DNA of 64,000 nucleotides, taken from NCBI GenBank assembly GCA_025617375.2, contig JAMYGW020000015.1:1-64000 (forward strand), given 5' to 3'. This DNA is from Acarospora socialis (lineage: Eukaryota > Ascomycota > Lecanoromycetes > Acarosporales > Acarosporaceae). The notes under the pieces are model-generated. The model did not search any database and was not told the DNA's origin. It saw only the letters and a program-made list of their open reading frames with translations. Shown one piece after another: positions 32,568 to 43,336 of the stretch (position 1 is the stretch's first letter; each line of letters starts with the position of its first letter). The position numbers and the translations under genes are program-made.

Positions 32568-32832
32568 AGAACACTAAGCAAAAACCTAAAGATCTCACTT
32601 TTTAATAATTATTCAAATATTTATTTTATTATATTATTTTATATGTACAATACGCTAGAAAATATGTGACTAACTAAAGAGAACAAATTAATAAAAACCT
32701 AAAAACAACAACAGTAACAGAAAAACTGATAATCTTATAGTACTGTAATGTACACCAACTCAGTATTTAAAACTATGATATAAACTATCTTAAGTATTTA
32801 AACAAAAAATAAAAAGTTAAAAATTTAATAAA
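32568..32832 (-). repeat. copy 2 of the flank between the acidic ORF and atp6
   Basis: Nearly identical to 6955-7213. Here it follows acidic ORF copy B and leads into the rnpB region instead of atp6. Confidence 0.8.
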
Positions 32833-33393
32833 TTAACCATCAGGATCGGATACATCCATGGGTTCACCATCCATAACATCCTGAACATATTCTAGTGGAG
32901 TTTGTCCTGTAGGATTACGATTATCTTGATCATTCTCACCTTGATTATTATCACCTTGATTATTCTCATCTTGATTACTATCATCTTGATTATTATCATT
33001 AGAATCAGTATCATGAGAAACAGGGTCATGATTAGTCTTTTCTGCAACATAAAACTTTAACTCCACTAAATCTTTAATTTTTTTTGAGAACAATTCATCT
33101 TCCTCCTGCATGTTATCATTATAATTCTCTCTAGATATTTTGTGATCTACGTAGTCTTGTCTATATTCTTTTTGAGTTTTTTCATGATCATCGTGTATTA
33201 CGCCTGTTTCACGATCAAAATAGTTATCAAATTCTTGTTGACTAGAACCAGTTAAATTATTAACAATCAAATTCCAGTTTCAAGTACTGGGCTCCAAACG
33301 ATCGTAGGTTTGTGCATCTCTGAGATTACTCAACCGAGTATCTACAGTATTATTTTGTAAACCGTTGTTATTAGTATTATTATTACTATTCAT
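32833..33393 (-). CDS. acidic orphan protein, DPDG family, copy B
   Basis: 186 residues from the ATG at 33393. It starts with an Asn-rich tract, then shared blocks with copy A (DTRLSNLRDAQTYDRLEPST, SSQQEFDNYF), an Asp/Asn/Gln repeat-like region (DNNQGDNNQGEND) and the common end EYVQDVMDGEPMDVSDPDG. No membrane segment. The flanks on both sides are copied too. Open throughout with TGA = Trp. Unknown function. Confidence 0.7.
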
Positions 33394-33410
33394 AGATATA
33401 TATTTAATTT

Positions 33411-33555
33411 AAACTTTTAAAATGCCTCACTTTTAACTATCTTTTAGTTATATTTTTTTAATGTAATTATAAAAAGAAAGATATTTTTTAACTATTAATC
33501 GAGGTTTTAATAGTTAACGAATTAAAAAGCTATAAATTAGCTGTAGAACTGATGC
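33411..33555 (-). promoter_or_regulatory. nad6-type 5' leader, copy before acidic ORF B
   Basis: Third member of the leader repeat (see 29401-29545), ending 18 bases above the start codon at 33393. Confidence 0.65.
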
Positions 33556-34197
33556 GATTTTTTTTTTATAGATCTTTATAAAAGATAAAACAAGAAAGAC
33601 TTTTAAGATTAAATCACAAGTCAATTCTATTTTTTTTTAGATTATTTAGAATTTAAAAATATATCAACCTTTAAAAGGTTTTTTACAATTTTCTTTTATA
33701 TAGAAATACTAGCTTGTGTTAATCCAAGGCTGAATAAAATTTTTCTCCATTATTAAATAGAAATATCTGAAGGATGGGTTTTACTCCATCATTAATATCT
33801 TTTAATATCTTAAATTATATTTTGCTTGGCACATTGACATTGCATGGCTAACATTAAAAGGCTCTAAGTAAACCTTAGAAGCGAATAGTACCTAATATAT
33901 TAAACTAGTGATAAATGAAATGAAACTATTTATCTTCTATATTTTCTATTAGCCAAACCTTTTACATCTCTACGGTGAGCACTATGCAAAGGTCTATCGT
34001 ACATCTGACATGCAATAAATCATCGATCTCTCCTCTTAGCTCACTTTTCGTTTCTTTCTTAAGAGCTGTACATAGTTTAGTGTTAGGATCTCAAGATTTT
34101 TTTAAAATCTTCATAAGAGTGATAGTTATTACTATCCTTTGCCCATATAGTTCAAAAAAAAAAAATTTTTTCGTTTAGCCATATTACGATATTTGAT
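33556..34197. other. spacer with a second copy of the rns upstream element
   Basis: Bases 33773-33861 repeat 32042-32130, but no rRNA follows. No gene is recognised in the rest. Confidence 0.6.
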
Positions 34198-34764
34198 CTA
34201 AACAGTATCAAGTTTAGCTTCCTTATGGAAAAGATCTAATTTAATTATACCTAAAACTCCTGACTTAGTGGTTTCTATTTCTTTTGTACTACAGTGTGCA
34301 TCCATTGAGGAATGGTCAGCAGGAAGATCAGACCCATGATAAGAAGCTGCACGATACACTTCTCTACCTTGTAACTCTGGTAATTCAGCTCTAAATCTTT
34401 GATCTGAACTTCCATCTAACTCAATCATACCATGTAAAGTGTTTACTTTTCGGCACCAAGGCGGTAAACAAGAAGGAAGAGGAGATCTATTAACAGCTCT
34501 CCCATCTAATTCAACAGTTACAGCTCTACCATCTAATTCATAAGGCATATCTCTAGGATGCCCCTCAGATATAATAGGTCTACTATATAACTCGCTAATG
34601 TTACGCGTATTATGAGTTGAAACCTGATTTACAGCTCTACCATCTAGTTCAGCCACACTGGCTGAACCTGAATTTTGAGGAGTGTTTATGCCAAGAGATG
34701 AATTATTTAAGCCAGAAGATCCTAAACCAGCATAACTGATGAAGAATTTAGTTAAATTTGTCAT
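34198..34764 (-). CDS. orphan protein with ELDGRAV repeats
   Basis: 188 residues from the ATG at 34764. The motif ELDGRAV occurs exactly three times (VAELDGRAVN, YELDGRAVT, VELDGRAVN), with diverged forms IELDGSSDQ and ELQGREVY. The repeats are almost identical at the DNA level (about 20 bp each), as if a short module had been inserted repeatedly in frame. The first codons, MTNLT, match the start of cox3. No membrane helix; Ser- and Arg-rich. Not recognised. Confidence 0.55.
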   Translation of the reverse strand: MTNLTKFFISYAGLGSSGLNNSSLGINTPQNSGSASVAELDGRAVNQVSTHNTRNISELYSRPIISEGHPRDMPYELDGRAVTVELDGRAVNRSPLPSCLPPWCRKVNTLHGMIELDGSSDQRFRAELPELQGREVYRAASYHGSDLPADHSSMDAHCSTKEIETTKSGVLGIIKLDLFHKEAKLDTV

Positions 34765-35012
34765 TAGTAAAGAGAAAATTATTAAGGGGATAAGAATAAT
34801 GTTTTTATATGTGTTTCATCCTGCAAAAGCGTGAGTCTAGTCACATATACACCACAGGATCACCTGTAGCAAAATATTCTCTTTATTTTATAAATAAACC
34901 ATAATTTACTTTACACTATTTACATATAAATAACATAAAACATAAAAATCATTTACAAAATAATATCAATAATAAGCGCTAGCAATACAAGCAATTAAAA
35001 TAACTATTCACA

Positions 35013-35804
35013 CTAAAAAAAATATATAAGATTGATCTTGTCTCAATAATTGAATAGTTTTATAAACTTAGGATAAATACTGTTACCATATGGTAAATTT
35101 TTTATTCAATTAAAACTTAATTTAGAGTTAGCTACTAGCACAGAGATAAAAAACAGTATAAATGTATAAAGTAAATATATAATTACTGCACGTAAGATTA
35201 TATTACTCTTTAAAATATTTATAAGATCTTCAGCTGTAAATAAGTCAGGACTATCTCCATCTTCTAATACAGATGGTGCAGGATAAGAGGAATTATCTCC
35301 TTTATCTGATAATTGATACACTGTTTTTTTATCATTATAATTTAACTTATTCATACTGGAATAAATAGTATGCATAGCACCTCCAGCTATTCCACCGCCT
35401 AATGCAAATCCAGCTTTAGCTCAAGGAGATCCACCTTTAGTTAAACTAGTACCTATTTGCATACCACCCAAAATAGTTCCGCCTAAGCCTATATTATTTA
35501 ATACGCCAGTGGGTACATTAACATTAAGGGATTGAGTTTGTAAATTTACTGTGTTTCCTGTAACAGAAGGATTAATATCTTTAGCAGTTTCTAGTAATTT
35601 TTTTTTTTCTGTTTCTCCATCAATACAATATTGTATGTCAGCACAACCTGTCATAAATATATAAACAATAATAAACAAACCTATAAAGAGAATAAAGAAA
35701 ATAAAGCGAGAAAATAAATGAGAAACTCTAAAGGTAGCGGTATATAAGAGGCTGAATAGAATTTTACTAAAAAATTTTTCACAATACGATTTTATATATT
35801 TCAT
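35013..35804 (-). CDS. GZ-family orphan membrane protein, free-standing
   Basis: 263 residues from the ATG at 35804, with TGA = Trp at 35421 and 35106. Parts: an N-terminal hydrophobic anchor (FIFFILFIGLFIIVYIFM), the block YCIDGETEKKKLLETAKDIN (compare [10 protein letters not shown] in the nad5 tail), an Asn/Val stretch, a glycine-zipper (NNIGLGGTILGGMQIG, ALGGGIAGGAM), the family motif YPAPSVLEDGDSPD, a further helix and NYWDKINLIYFF at the end. Compared with relatives the last helix is missing. A nad6-type leader sits seven bases upstream. Unknown function. Confidence 0.7.
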
Positions 35805-35810
35805 TTTAAA

Positions 35811-35960
35811 CTTTTGTTTAGATGCCTTACTTTTAACTATCTTTTAGTTATATATTTTTTTTTTAGATAATTATAAAAAGAAAGATATTTTTTAACTATT
35901 GATTGAGAATTTAATAGTTAACGAATTAAAAAGCTATAAATTAGCTGTAGAACTTATTTT
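35811..35960 (-). promoter_or_regulatory. nad6-type 5' leader, copy before the GZ ORF
   Basis: Fourth member of the leader repeat. It ends (minus strand) AAGTAAGGCATCTAAACAAA immediately before the start codon at 35804. Confidence 0.65.
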
Positions 35961-36059
35961 TTTTAGAAAGAGTAAATCTTAACACAATAAAGGCTAGTAA
36001 ATACGCTAAAAAGACGATATAATTAAAACAAAAGATTAATCACTAATTAACTTAAAAAG

Positions 36060-36994
36060 ATATCTATTTTTAAAAGGGTTTTTACGCTGCTTTTATTTAA
36101 GATATAAAGAAATACTGCCTTGTTGTAACCCTAATGCTTTAGCAGCCGAAGAAATAGAAACATAAATAGTTATTTTACCTTGCTCAGACAAATCTGTTAC
36201 CTCTATTTTTACACAAGAAGTTTGCAGATGCACATTTTTTTAGTTTAGGTTCTCCTATTTTATTAAAAATATATTTACCTAAAACAGGATTTTCCTGATT
36301 TAAATCTAAATATTTTTTTTTGATATATTTTCTGTGAATACCTAAAGCCTTAGCAGCTGCTCTAATTGCAGGGTAAATAGTTTTCGTATCTTAAATAAGT
36401 AACTTCTATTTTTTGACCACTTGATTGTGCAATAGACGAACGAGCAATAATTTCTGGCGATCTAATGCTAGCAAATGCTTTTATTTTAATTTTTGTTTCT
36501 TCCAAATGTTTTCAACCTTTATCCCTAGAAGGAGAAGAAGGAGAACCTGGTTATAATGCTATATTATATTCCGGTTTTAGTAAATTAAAATAGTACTTTT
36601 CTCTTTCTAGAAGATTTTCAACCTCGCAATATTCAATAATTTCTAAACTAAAGTTTTAAAACCCGTACTTTAACAACCCTTTATTAATAGCCATATTGGA
36701 AACCTGTAATAATCTGTTTACATTGTAATATTCAAGAAACCTACGGTTTAAATTTACAGAACTACCGACATAACGTTTTTTATTTATTAAGTTTGTTCAC
36801 ATGTAAATACCAGATTTACCTTTACTATCATTTAATATATTCAATCTTTGGCTATGAGCATTAAAGTAGTATATCGGTCATTTAGACAAACTAGCAGAAT
36901 AAAATCTATGTATTTTATATGTATTTTTTCTATAGAAAAACGGTATGACCAAAATAAAGCTAAGCAATGAAATATTTAAATTATTTATTTTCAT
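36060..36994 (-). pseudogene. GIY-YIG endonuclease downstream of atp6, degenerate
   Basis: It begins near an ATG at 36994, 17 bases below the atp6 stop codon. The core is recognisable: SGIYMWTNLINKKRYVGSS, then EREKYYFNLLKPEYNIAL. NUMOD1-like pieces follow, but several stops and frameshifts break the frame. It is related to the degenerate GIY-YIG gene inside the atp6 intron (GIYMWTNK, KYVGSSVDLKRRLLEYYNVN). Confidence 0.8.
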
Positions 36995-37010
36995 TTATTT
37001 TTTTTTTCTA

Positions 37011-39417
37011 CTAATGTAAATCTAATGCGTCTTTAATATAACTACAAGTTAATACCACGAAAACTTGGGCTTGTATAACAGATATAGCTAGTTCTAAGGT
37101 TGAGAAAGCAAGAATAAAGGCTAAAGGTAATAAACCTATAAAAAAGAATATAACACCACTTGTCATTATCTTGTACGTAAACCCACTTAATATGGCTAAA
37201 AGCATGTGGCCAGATAAACGGCCACAAATTTATCCTCTTATTATATATATTTATTTTTTTTTTCTTTAAAAAGAAGATTAATGAGATTGCAGATACCTTA
37301 AACTACTATAATAGAAATATTATATTATGCGAGGCTTCGCCTAGTAAAGCATACTTAAACTAGTTTAAATAGATATTTTCCTTTAAAGGGTTTAGTTTGA
37401 TTTTCTTTTAAATATAGGATATGCTAGGTTGACGATAGCCTAATGCTCTTGCAGCAGCACCAATAGAAGGATATTCCGTAATTTCATTTGTCTCGACATT
37501 AGTAACCTCTAATTTATGAAAAGTGTTTTTAACTTTTTTGTTGAAATTTAAACTTTCACTTTTAGGGTCGGCGGAGCCGCGCGCAAGCTCAAGTAATTTA
37601 AAAGTATATCTAGCTAAAACAGGTTTTTCTTGATTCAAGTAAATGTAATGTTCAAGATATCTTTTGTCCAGACCCAAAGCACAAGCTGCAGCTCTAATTG
37701 CATGATAAGTAGTGATAGTATTTGTTTCCAAATCAGTTACCTCTACTCCAATACTATTAGACTGAGCTGCAGAGAGTTTAGCTAAAAATTCTGGAGATTT
37801 GGATCTTTTAGATGCAGCGATACGCATATTTTCTATTGAAGCCTCAGAATGTTTTCACCCTGATCCTCGAAAAGGACTTCCAGGGTCTTTTAAAATATTA
37901 TACTCAGGTGAATACACTTCAAAAGAATATTTTTCTCTAGCCATAAGGCTATAGAAATCATAGTATTCTAAGAGAGTTAAACTAAAATTATTATATCCAT
38001 ACTTTAACAATGTTAACGTTATAATATTCTAATAATCTACGTTTCAAATCTACAGAACTACCAACATATTTTTTACCATTTAACTTATTTGTTCACATGT
38101 AAATACCACTTATTTTTTTACTATTCTCAAGTATTGCTAATTTGTCTTTGTCTGCATCAGAAAAAGTACCTGAGTTAGTAGAATCAGGACAAGGTAAACT
38201 TATATCTTTGTTTCTTTTAGTTGAAAATAATATAATAATCTGGGTAAAGTTAGGTCTTACACGGTGATTGAATAAATTATGGCATCTGTTTTTAGATATG
38301 TTTAAAGAAAGGGCTCCGCCTTCAAAAACAGGTTTAAATACTAATTTATTAATAATACAGTATAAAACTCGCTCACGAAATTATCCTTGGTGATCACAGC
38401 ATAAAAAAACTTTTCTTTTTATAAGAAGGACAAAATAGAGTATATATAATTTAATTTTTTTTTTTTGCGTTTTTTTTATAAGAAAAAAAAGCATAATTTA
38501 AGGAAAGGCTATTGTGGTATCTTTAATCTTGAATTACTTAATTTCATCCAAGAACCAGTTTCCCGGCGACTAGAGTACACCTTATAATTATAAATAAAGA
38601 TATCTATAAGTAAAGAACCATCTACTCGTTGCTCTTTTACAGTAATGGTTTCAAATATTACTGACTTAGATCCGCGATCACCCATTCCTATTACTAGAAT
38701 CTCTAATGATATTACTATACCCCCAGCCATTAATGGGGCCAGATAAGAAGTTTCCGTCTTATCTTTAGTTATTAGAGCTCTTAGGGCTTCCCCGGAATTT
38801 GGTCCTTAAACACAAGAAGAGTGAGGAACCTATTCTCATCTTTGTATGTTAGCAGCTAATCTTAAACCCAATGAGACATTACGTGCAAGATATGATATAA
38901 ACTCTATTAATACTAATAAAGGTAATAAACCTAAAGGACAACCAGCAGGTACAAATAAAGAAAAAAACTCCAAACCATGTTTATTAAAGCCTAATATAGT
39001 TGCACCTAAAACTACTGTAAAGCTTATGAAAAATGTAAGTATAAAATGGGATGTTGAAGCAAAACTATACGGAACCATTCCTATTAAATTATTTACTAAG
39101 ATAAATATAAATAGCGCAGAGATAAAAGGAAAATAGATTTGCCCTTTATTTGCGTTTATTTGATTTATAACTATGCTATGTATAGTAGCATATATTGACT
39201 CTTGACTTAGAGACCAAGGATTAGAAACAACTCTGTTATAGTTAGTTGCTAATATGTTTAAGGTTAAAGCAATTAAAACACCAATTGTTAAATATAATCC
39301 TATATTTGTTAAAGATATATGTAAATTAGCTAATATAGGAGCGTCTAAACTTAACAAATTTCTAATTTCAAACTGGTCTAATGGGCTGGAGATTTCTGTG
39401 TATAAATTTGATCTCAC
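37011..39417 (-). CDS. atp6: ATP synthase subunit 6 (two exons)
   Basis: The F0 a-subunit, forming the proton channel with the atp9 ring. Exon 1 is 38846-39417 (EISSPLDQFEIRNLLSLDAP, then PYSFASTSHFILTF, FSLFVPAGCPLGLLPLLVLIE, and SYLARNVSLGLRLAANI with the essential Arg). Exon 2 is 37011-37218 (LSGHMLLAILSGF, LLPLAFILAFSTLELAI, SYIKDALDLH). The exons join as AACAT + TTTATCTGG. No ATG precedes the conserved region; the first possible starter is a GTG at 39415-39417, with a stop four codons further up. The gene follows an acidic orphan ORF where atp8 would be expected. Confidence 0.93.
37219..38845 (-). other. atp6 intron, group I
   Basis: 1.63-kb intron between AANI and LSGHM. The 5' part (38509-38845) shows an intron-core-like segment (minus strand GGGGAAGCCCTAAGAGCTC) and an open stretch with the recurrent group I intron peptide GGIVISLEILVIGMGDRGS. 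The rest is a degraded GIY-YIG gene. Confidence 0.8.
37408..38200 (-). pseudogene. GIY-YIG endonuclease of the atp6 intron, degenerate
   Basis: The core GIYMWTNKLNGKKYVGSS lies near 38040-38110 and AREKYSFEVYSPEYNILK near 37890-37950. The C-terminal 139 codons (37408-37827) are open and contain two NUMOD1-type units (TYHAIRAAACALGLDKRYL; EYPSIGAAARALGYRQPS). A deletion/frameshift near 38015-38030 separates core and tail. It is homologous to the degenerate gene at 36060-36994. Confidence 0.8.
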
Positions 39418-39807
39418 TTTTAATAATTATTATAATATTTATTTTTATACGCACAAGATCCTAGGAAATATGTAACCATTTCTCTATTGTAGAGATTTAA
39501 GAAAACAAGCTGTTTATAAGCTAGATCTAAAGAATAAAAAGATAGACAACTTAAATGGTATAACTGACAGTGTATCAAAATGAAGTAGTAGTGATGAAAA
39601 TATGACAAAAGATGCTATTTAAAGAATCTCTGAATTAAATAAACATAAAACTAAATTACTAACTGTTACAAGGTGAAATAGCTAAATTTTTAAGATAAAA
39701 TCCTCTTAATAAATCTGAAATAACATTAATAGAAATATGATAGTATGTATAAATATCTTTAACGAGTTAATATTGTACAACATAAAGATCTAAGCAATTA
39801 AGAAATG

Positions 39808-40590
39808 TTAGCCATCAGGATCAAAAGGATCAAAAGGTTCCGAATTAGGATCAGCATAATCATCTAATAGGGAAGGTTTATCTTTAGAGGTCTTAGATAC
39901 AGATTTAGAACTAGCAACATTTGTATAACCAGTATCTGGTTTTTCTTCTCCTACCTCTGATGTGACGTGAGCTTTATTTTCCTCAACTTTCAGACCCCCA
40001 CGATTGTTCTCGTCACTATCAGTACTATATCCACCAGCACTAGACATTTCAGCCTCATGAAAGTCTCGAATTGTAGATTCCCCAACATCCTTCACAACTT
40101 CTATTTCTCTATTAAGATGTCTATTGTTGTCACTTATATTGTCAGCTATCCACTTTTCTTGCTCTCTACTAAAATTAGACAATTCCTCATCATCCATTTT
40201 ATTTTGTCTATGTAGAGCACGAGCTTTATCGATCAACCCCTGATTATCTTCGCGCATTTCTTCATTGAATTTATTTGCGCTAGAAATAGTATCTCTGATA
40301 ATCTCATCAATTTTTGACCTAGCTTCGTCTGTATTGTCACAACTCATTACATCGTCTTCAACTTTATCACGTAACTGTTGCAAAGTTCCTGGATCTTTAA
40401 AATCCTCAACTTTTTTTTCAGCACGTTCTTGTGCTTCAATACAATCCTTAATATCAGGATCTGTAGGAGTTGTATCACTAAATTTAGATACATCCACAGC
40501 CTCTATACATAAAAAGGTTTTAGTAGAAAATAGTTTTCATGTATTTTTAGCTAATTTTTTATTTAGATTAAATTTATTACAAAAGAACAT
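39808..40590 (-). CDS. acidic orphan protein, DPDG family, copy upstream of atp6
   Basis: 260 residues from the ATG at 40590. After a basic, possibly targeting-like N-terminus (MFFCNKFNLNKKLAKNTWK) it is highly charged and mainly helical (Asp/Glu/Lys/Asn), with no membrane segment, and ends PNSEPFDPFDPDG. The shared ending and the shared downstream flank link it to the ORFs at 7214 and 32833, of which it is probably the parent. Followed by the atp6 leader. It occupies the position of atp8 in many relatives but has no similarity to atp8. Confidence 0.65.
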
Positions 40591-41644
40591 ATTGATGTTT
40601 TAATAAATTTAATACTATACTAGAATATAATGTATTAGGTCTAGATATTTTTCTTCTGAATCTAGCCTAGCCAGTATATTATTAAAAGCAATATTTATTC
40701 TAATATACATAAATTGAGAGAAAAATCTATATAAGATAATGAGAGTTTATCTTCTGTTTCTTTTATATGTAAAAATCCTATTAGTCCAAATGTTTATAAA
40801 GAAGAAAAAAAAAGAACATGATGAACAGAATGAACCCCATTTACAAAAAAGGGGGTCAAGCTTGTAGTGTTAATCTGGGCAGGAAATTATACCTAAACAA
40901 ATCATCTATTTCTCTTTGAACAGAAAGGTGGTTTTTATCTTCGAATGCAAAAGATATAGCAACATTATACCTTATCTTTGCTTTATTTTTTTTTTTACTA
41001 ATAGGATTTTTAATTTAAAATATCCTTGGTGTTTCAACACAATTTTAAATTAAATATTACATAAGACATAAATCGATAACAGAATTGGCATGCATGCATG
41101 CATGCATGCATGCAGGATATCTTTTGAAAACACGTAGATCCTTCTCAAAAACGGTCTAAAAACGAATGTTTTATTTATTTATAAAATAAAAAGGTACGAG
41201 TTGAGGTTATATAAAGGACGATTAATATGACTTGTTCAACAAGGTAAATATTTAGTTTAATTTTCAACTTTTAATAACTTGTGATTAATAAATTAAAATT
41301 ATTTTTTTTTTTTAGTTTAAGATAAATATAAGCTGGTTAATAATTATTTTAGTAATTATTATAATTTACTTATAAAAACTCGTGTTGAAAATAAACGAAC
41401 AAATCTAGGTAAGACGTATTTTGAAAACACGTAGATCATTACAATAAGAAGTATAAAAGCGAATGTTATTTGATTTATAAAATAAAAAGGTACTAGTTGA
41501 GGCATATATAGTTTAGTTTTTTGTTAACTTGATGCGATCATTTATGCATCGATATCTAATTAAAGATAAAGGTTTAAGTTTAAAGAAGTTTTTAAAGAAT
41601 TACACCAAGTGGACCAGAGAAATAAAAAACCGGCATCAAAGCTT
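40591..41644. other. non-coding spacer with direct repeats
   Basis: No gene is seen between nad4 and the acidic ORF. Two ~100-bp imperfect direct repeats (41118-41215 and 41412-41510) share TTTTGAAAACACGTAGATC and the block ending AGTTGAGG. A GCAT tetranucleotide run (41088-41114) precedes the first. Confidence 0.65.
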
Positions 41645-43156
41645 TTAATAGATAGGATTGGAAGCCATAACATGGCTCATATCAATATTTAAAGAACTGT
41701 TATATATTAAAGTAGATACGGAGTAATGTAAACCATCTAATATAGGAGCAGGATATATACCCAATACTACCGTGAATAAAACTAAAGTTAATAAAATAAA
41801 AAACTCACGCTTATTTAAATCAGGTATGTTAACACGAAAAAATTTAGAGTATGATCCTGCAAATGCTATTCTGTTAAACATAAATATAGTATATGCAGCA
41901 GAAAATACTATAGAAGAACTAGCAAAAACACCTAATAAAGGTAATCTTTCAAAAGTGCCATAAAGACTCATAAACTCACCAATAAAATTAAGAGTTAAGG
42001 GAGTACCAGCGTTACCTAAACAAAGTATAAAGAATAATACAGAAAATAAAGGCATTACTTGAGCTATTCCTCTATAATAAGTGATTAATCTTGTTTTAGA
42101 TCTATCATATAAAACACCTCCTGCACAAATAAATAAACCAGAAGAAACAAATCCATGGGCTAAACCTAATGTAATACCACCTTCTATCCCTTGTATAGTA
42201 TTGCTAAATACACCTAAAAGATACACAGCAGCATGAGAAACAGATGAATAAGCAATAAGCTCTTTAACATCTATAGTTCTTAGTGTACTTAAACTAGCAT
42301 ATATTATAGTAATAATACCGATTAAATATACTATATATGTATAGTCTAAAGAAGCTTTAGGTAATAAAGGTAAAATTAATCTAAGTATACCATATAAACT
42401 TAATTTTAAAACTATACCAGCTAAAATTATACTACCACCTAAAGGTGATTCAACGTGAGCTTTTAAAAGCCAAGTGTTTAAAAATATAGTAGGTGTTTTA
42501 ACTGCAAAAGCTATAAATATACCATAAAATAAAAATAATTGAGTAAAGTAATTAAAATTAGTTTTATATAATGCATCAAAATCCGTAGTTCCCATTATTG
42601 AAGACATTGTAAGAATAGACAGTAATAAAAATAATGAACCTAATAATGTATATAAAAATAAATAGAAACTCGCCCTTACTCTATTACTTGAGCCAAATAA
42701 TCCTATTAATATAAATAAAGGTGGCAATATACTTTCAAAAAAAATATAGAACAATAAAATATCTAACACTAAAAATACACCTAATAATAGTGTTTCTAGT
42801 AATAAAATAATTATTACATAAGATCTTATATTTTCAGATATAGAAGATCAATTAGATAACAATGAAATAGGTATTATTATAGTTGTTAGTAATACAAAGT
42901 ATATGGATAAACCATCCACACCTAAATAAAAATCAAAAGAACTTATTTGATGGTATTCTTGAACAAATTGAAATTGGTTGCTAGTAAAGTCAAATAAAAT
43001 AAATATAATTAAAGAAACAAATAAATTAATAATTGATGTAGTCAAAGCAGTAAACTTAATTCGCTTTATCTTTAAATCTGATAAGTCATAAGACATACCT
43101 GTTGAAATAATAAATATACCTATTATAGGTATTAATAATAATAGTAGAAGTAACAT
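41645..43156 (-). CDS. nad4: NADH dehydrogenase subunit 4
   Basis: Complex I proton-pumping subunit, 503 residues from the ATG at 43156. Landmarks: SFDFYLGVDGLSIYFVLLTT, FFESILPPLFILIGLFG, the WLLKAHVESPLGGSIILAG block with the conserved Lys and His, ISYSSVSHAAVY-type segment (AYSSVSHAAVYLLG) and GNAGTPLTLNFIGEFMSL. One TGA is Trp. No intron. The stop lies at 41645. Confidence 0.96.
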
Positions 43157-43336
43157 AATATAAAAATATATCTATATTTAAAATTTCCCACACGATCACT
43201 AACTATAACGATCTTTTGTAACACCACATATATCTACATGGCAGATTATTTACATAGCTTTTAGAATTGTTATTTATCTACACTAGATAAATAAACATTA
43301 TTTTATAATGATTAACAATAAATATTATTATTATTA

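Noticed and set aside
38846-39136. Plus-strand frame of 96 codons over atp6
   Set aside because: It is the exact antisense of the conserved atp6 exon 1 and owes its openness to codon bias.
39420-39608. 62-codon minus-strand frame upstream of atp6 as a possible atp8
   Set aside because: It starts at TTG, has no MPQL-type start and no hydrophobic helix pattern of ATP8, and lies in the atp6 leader.
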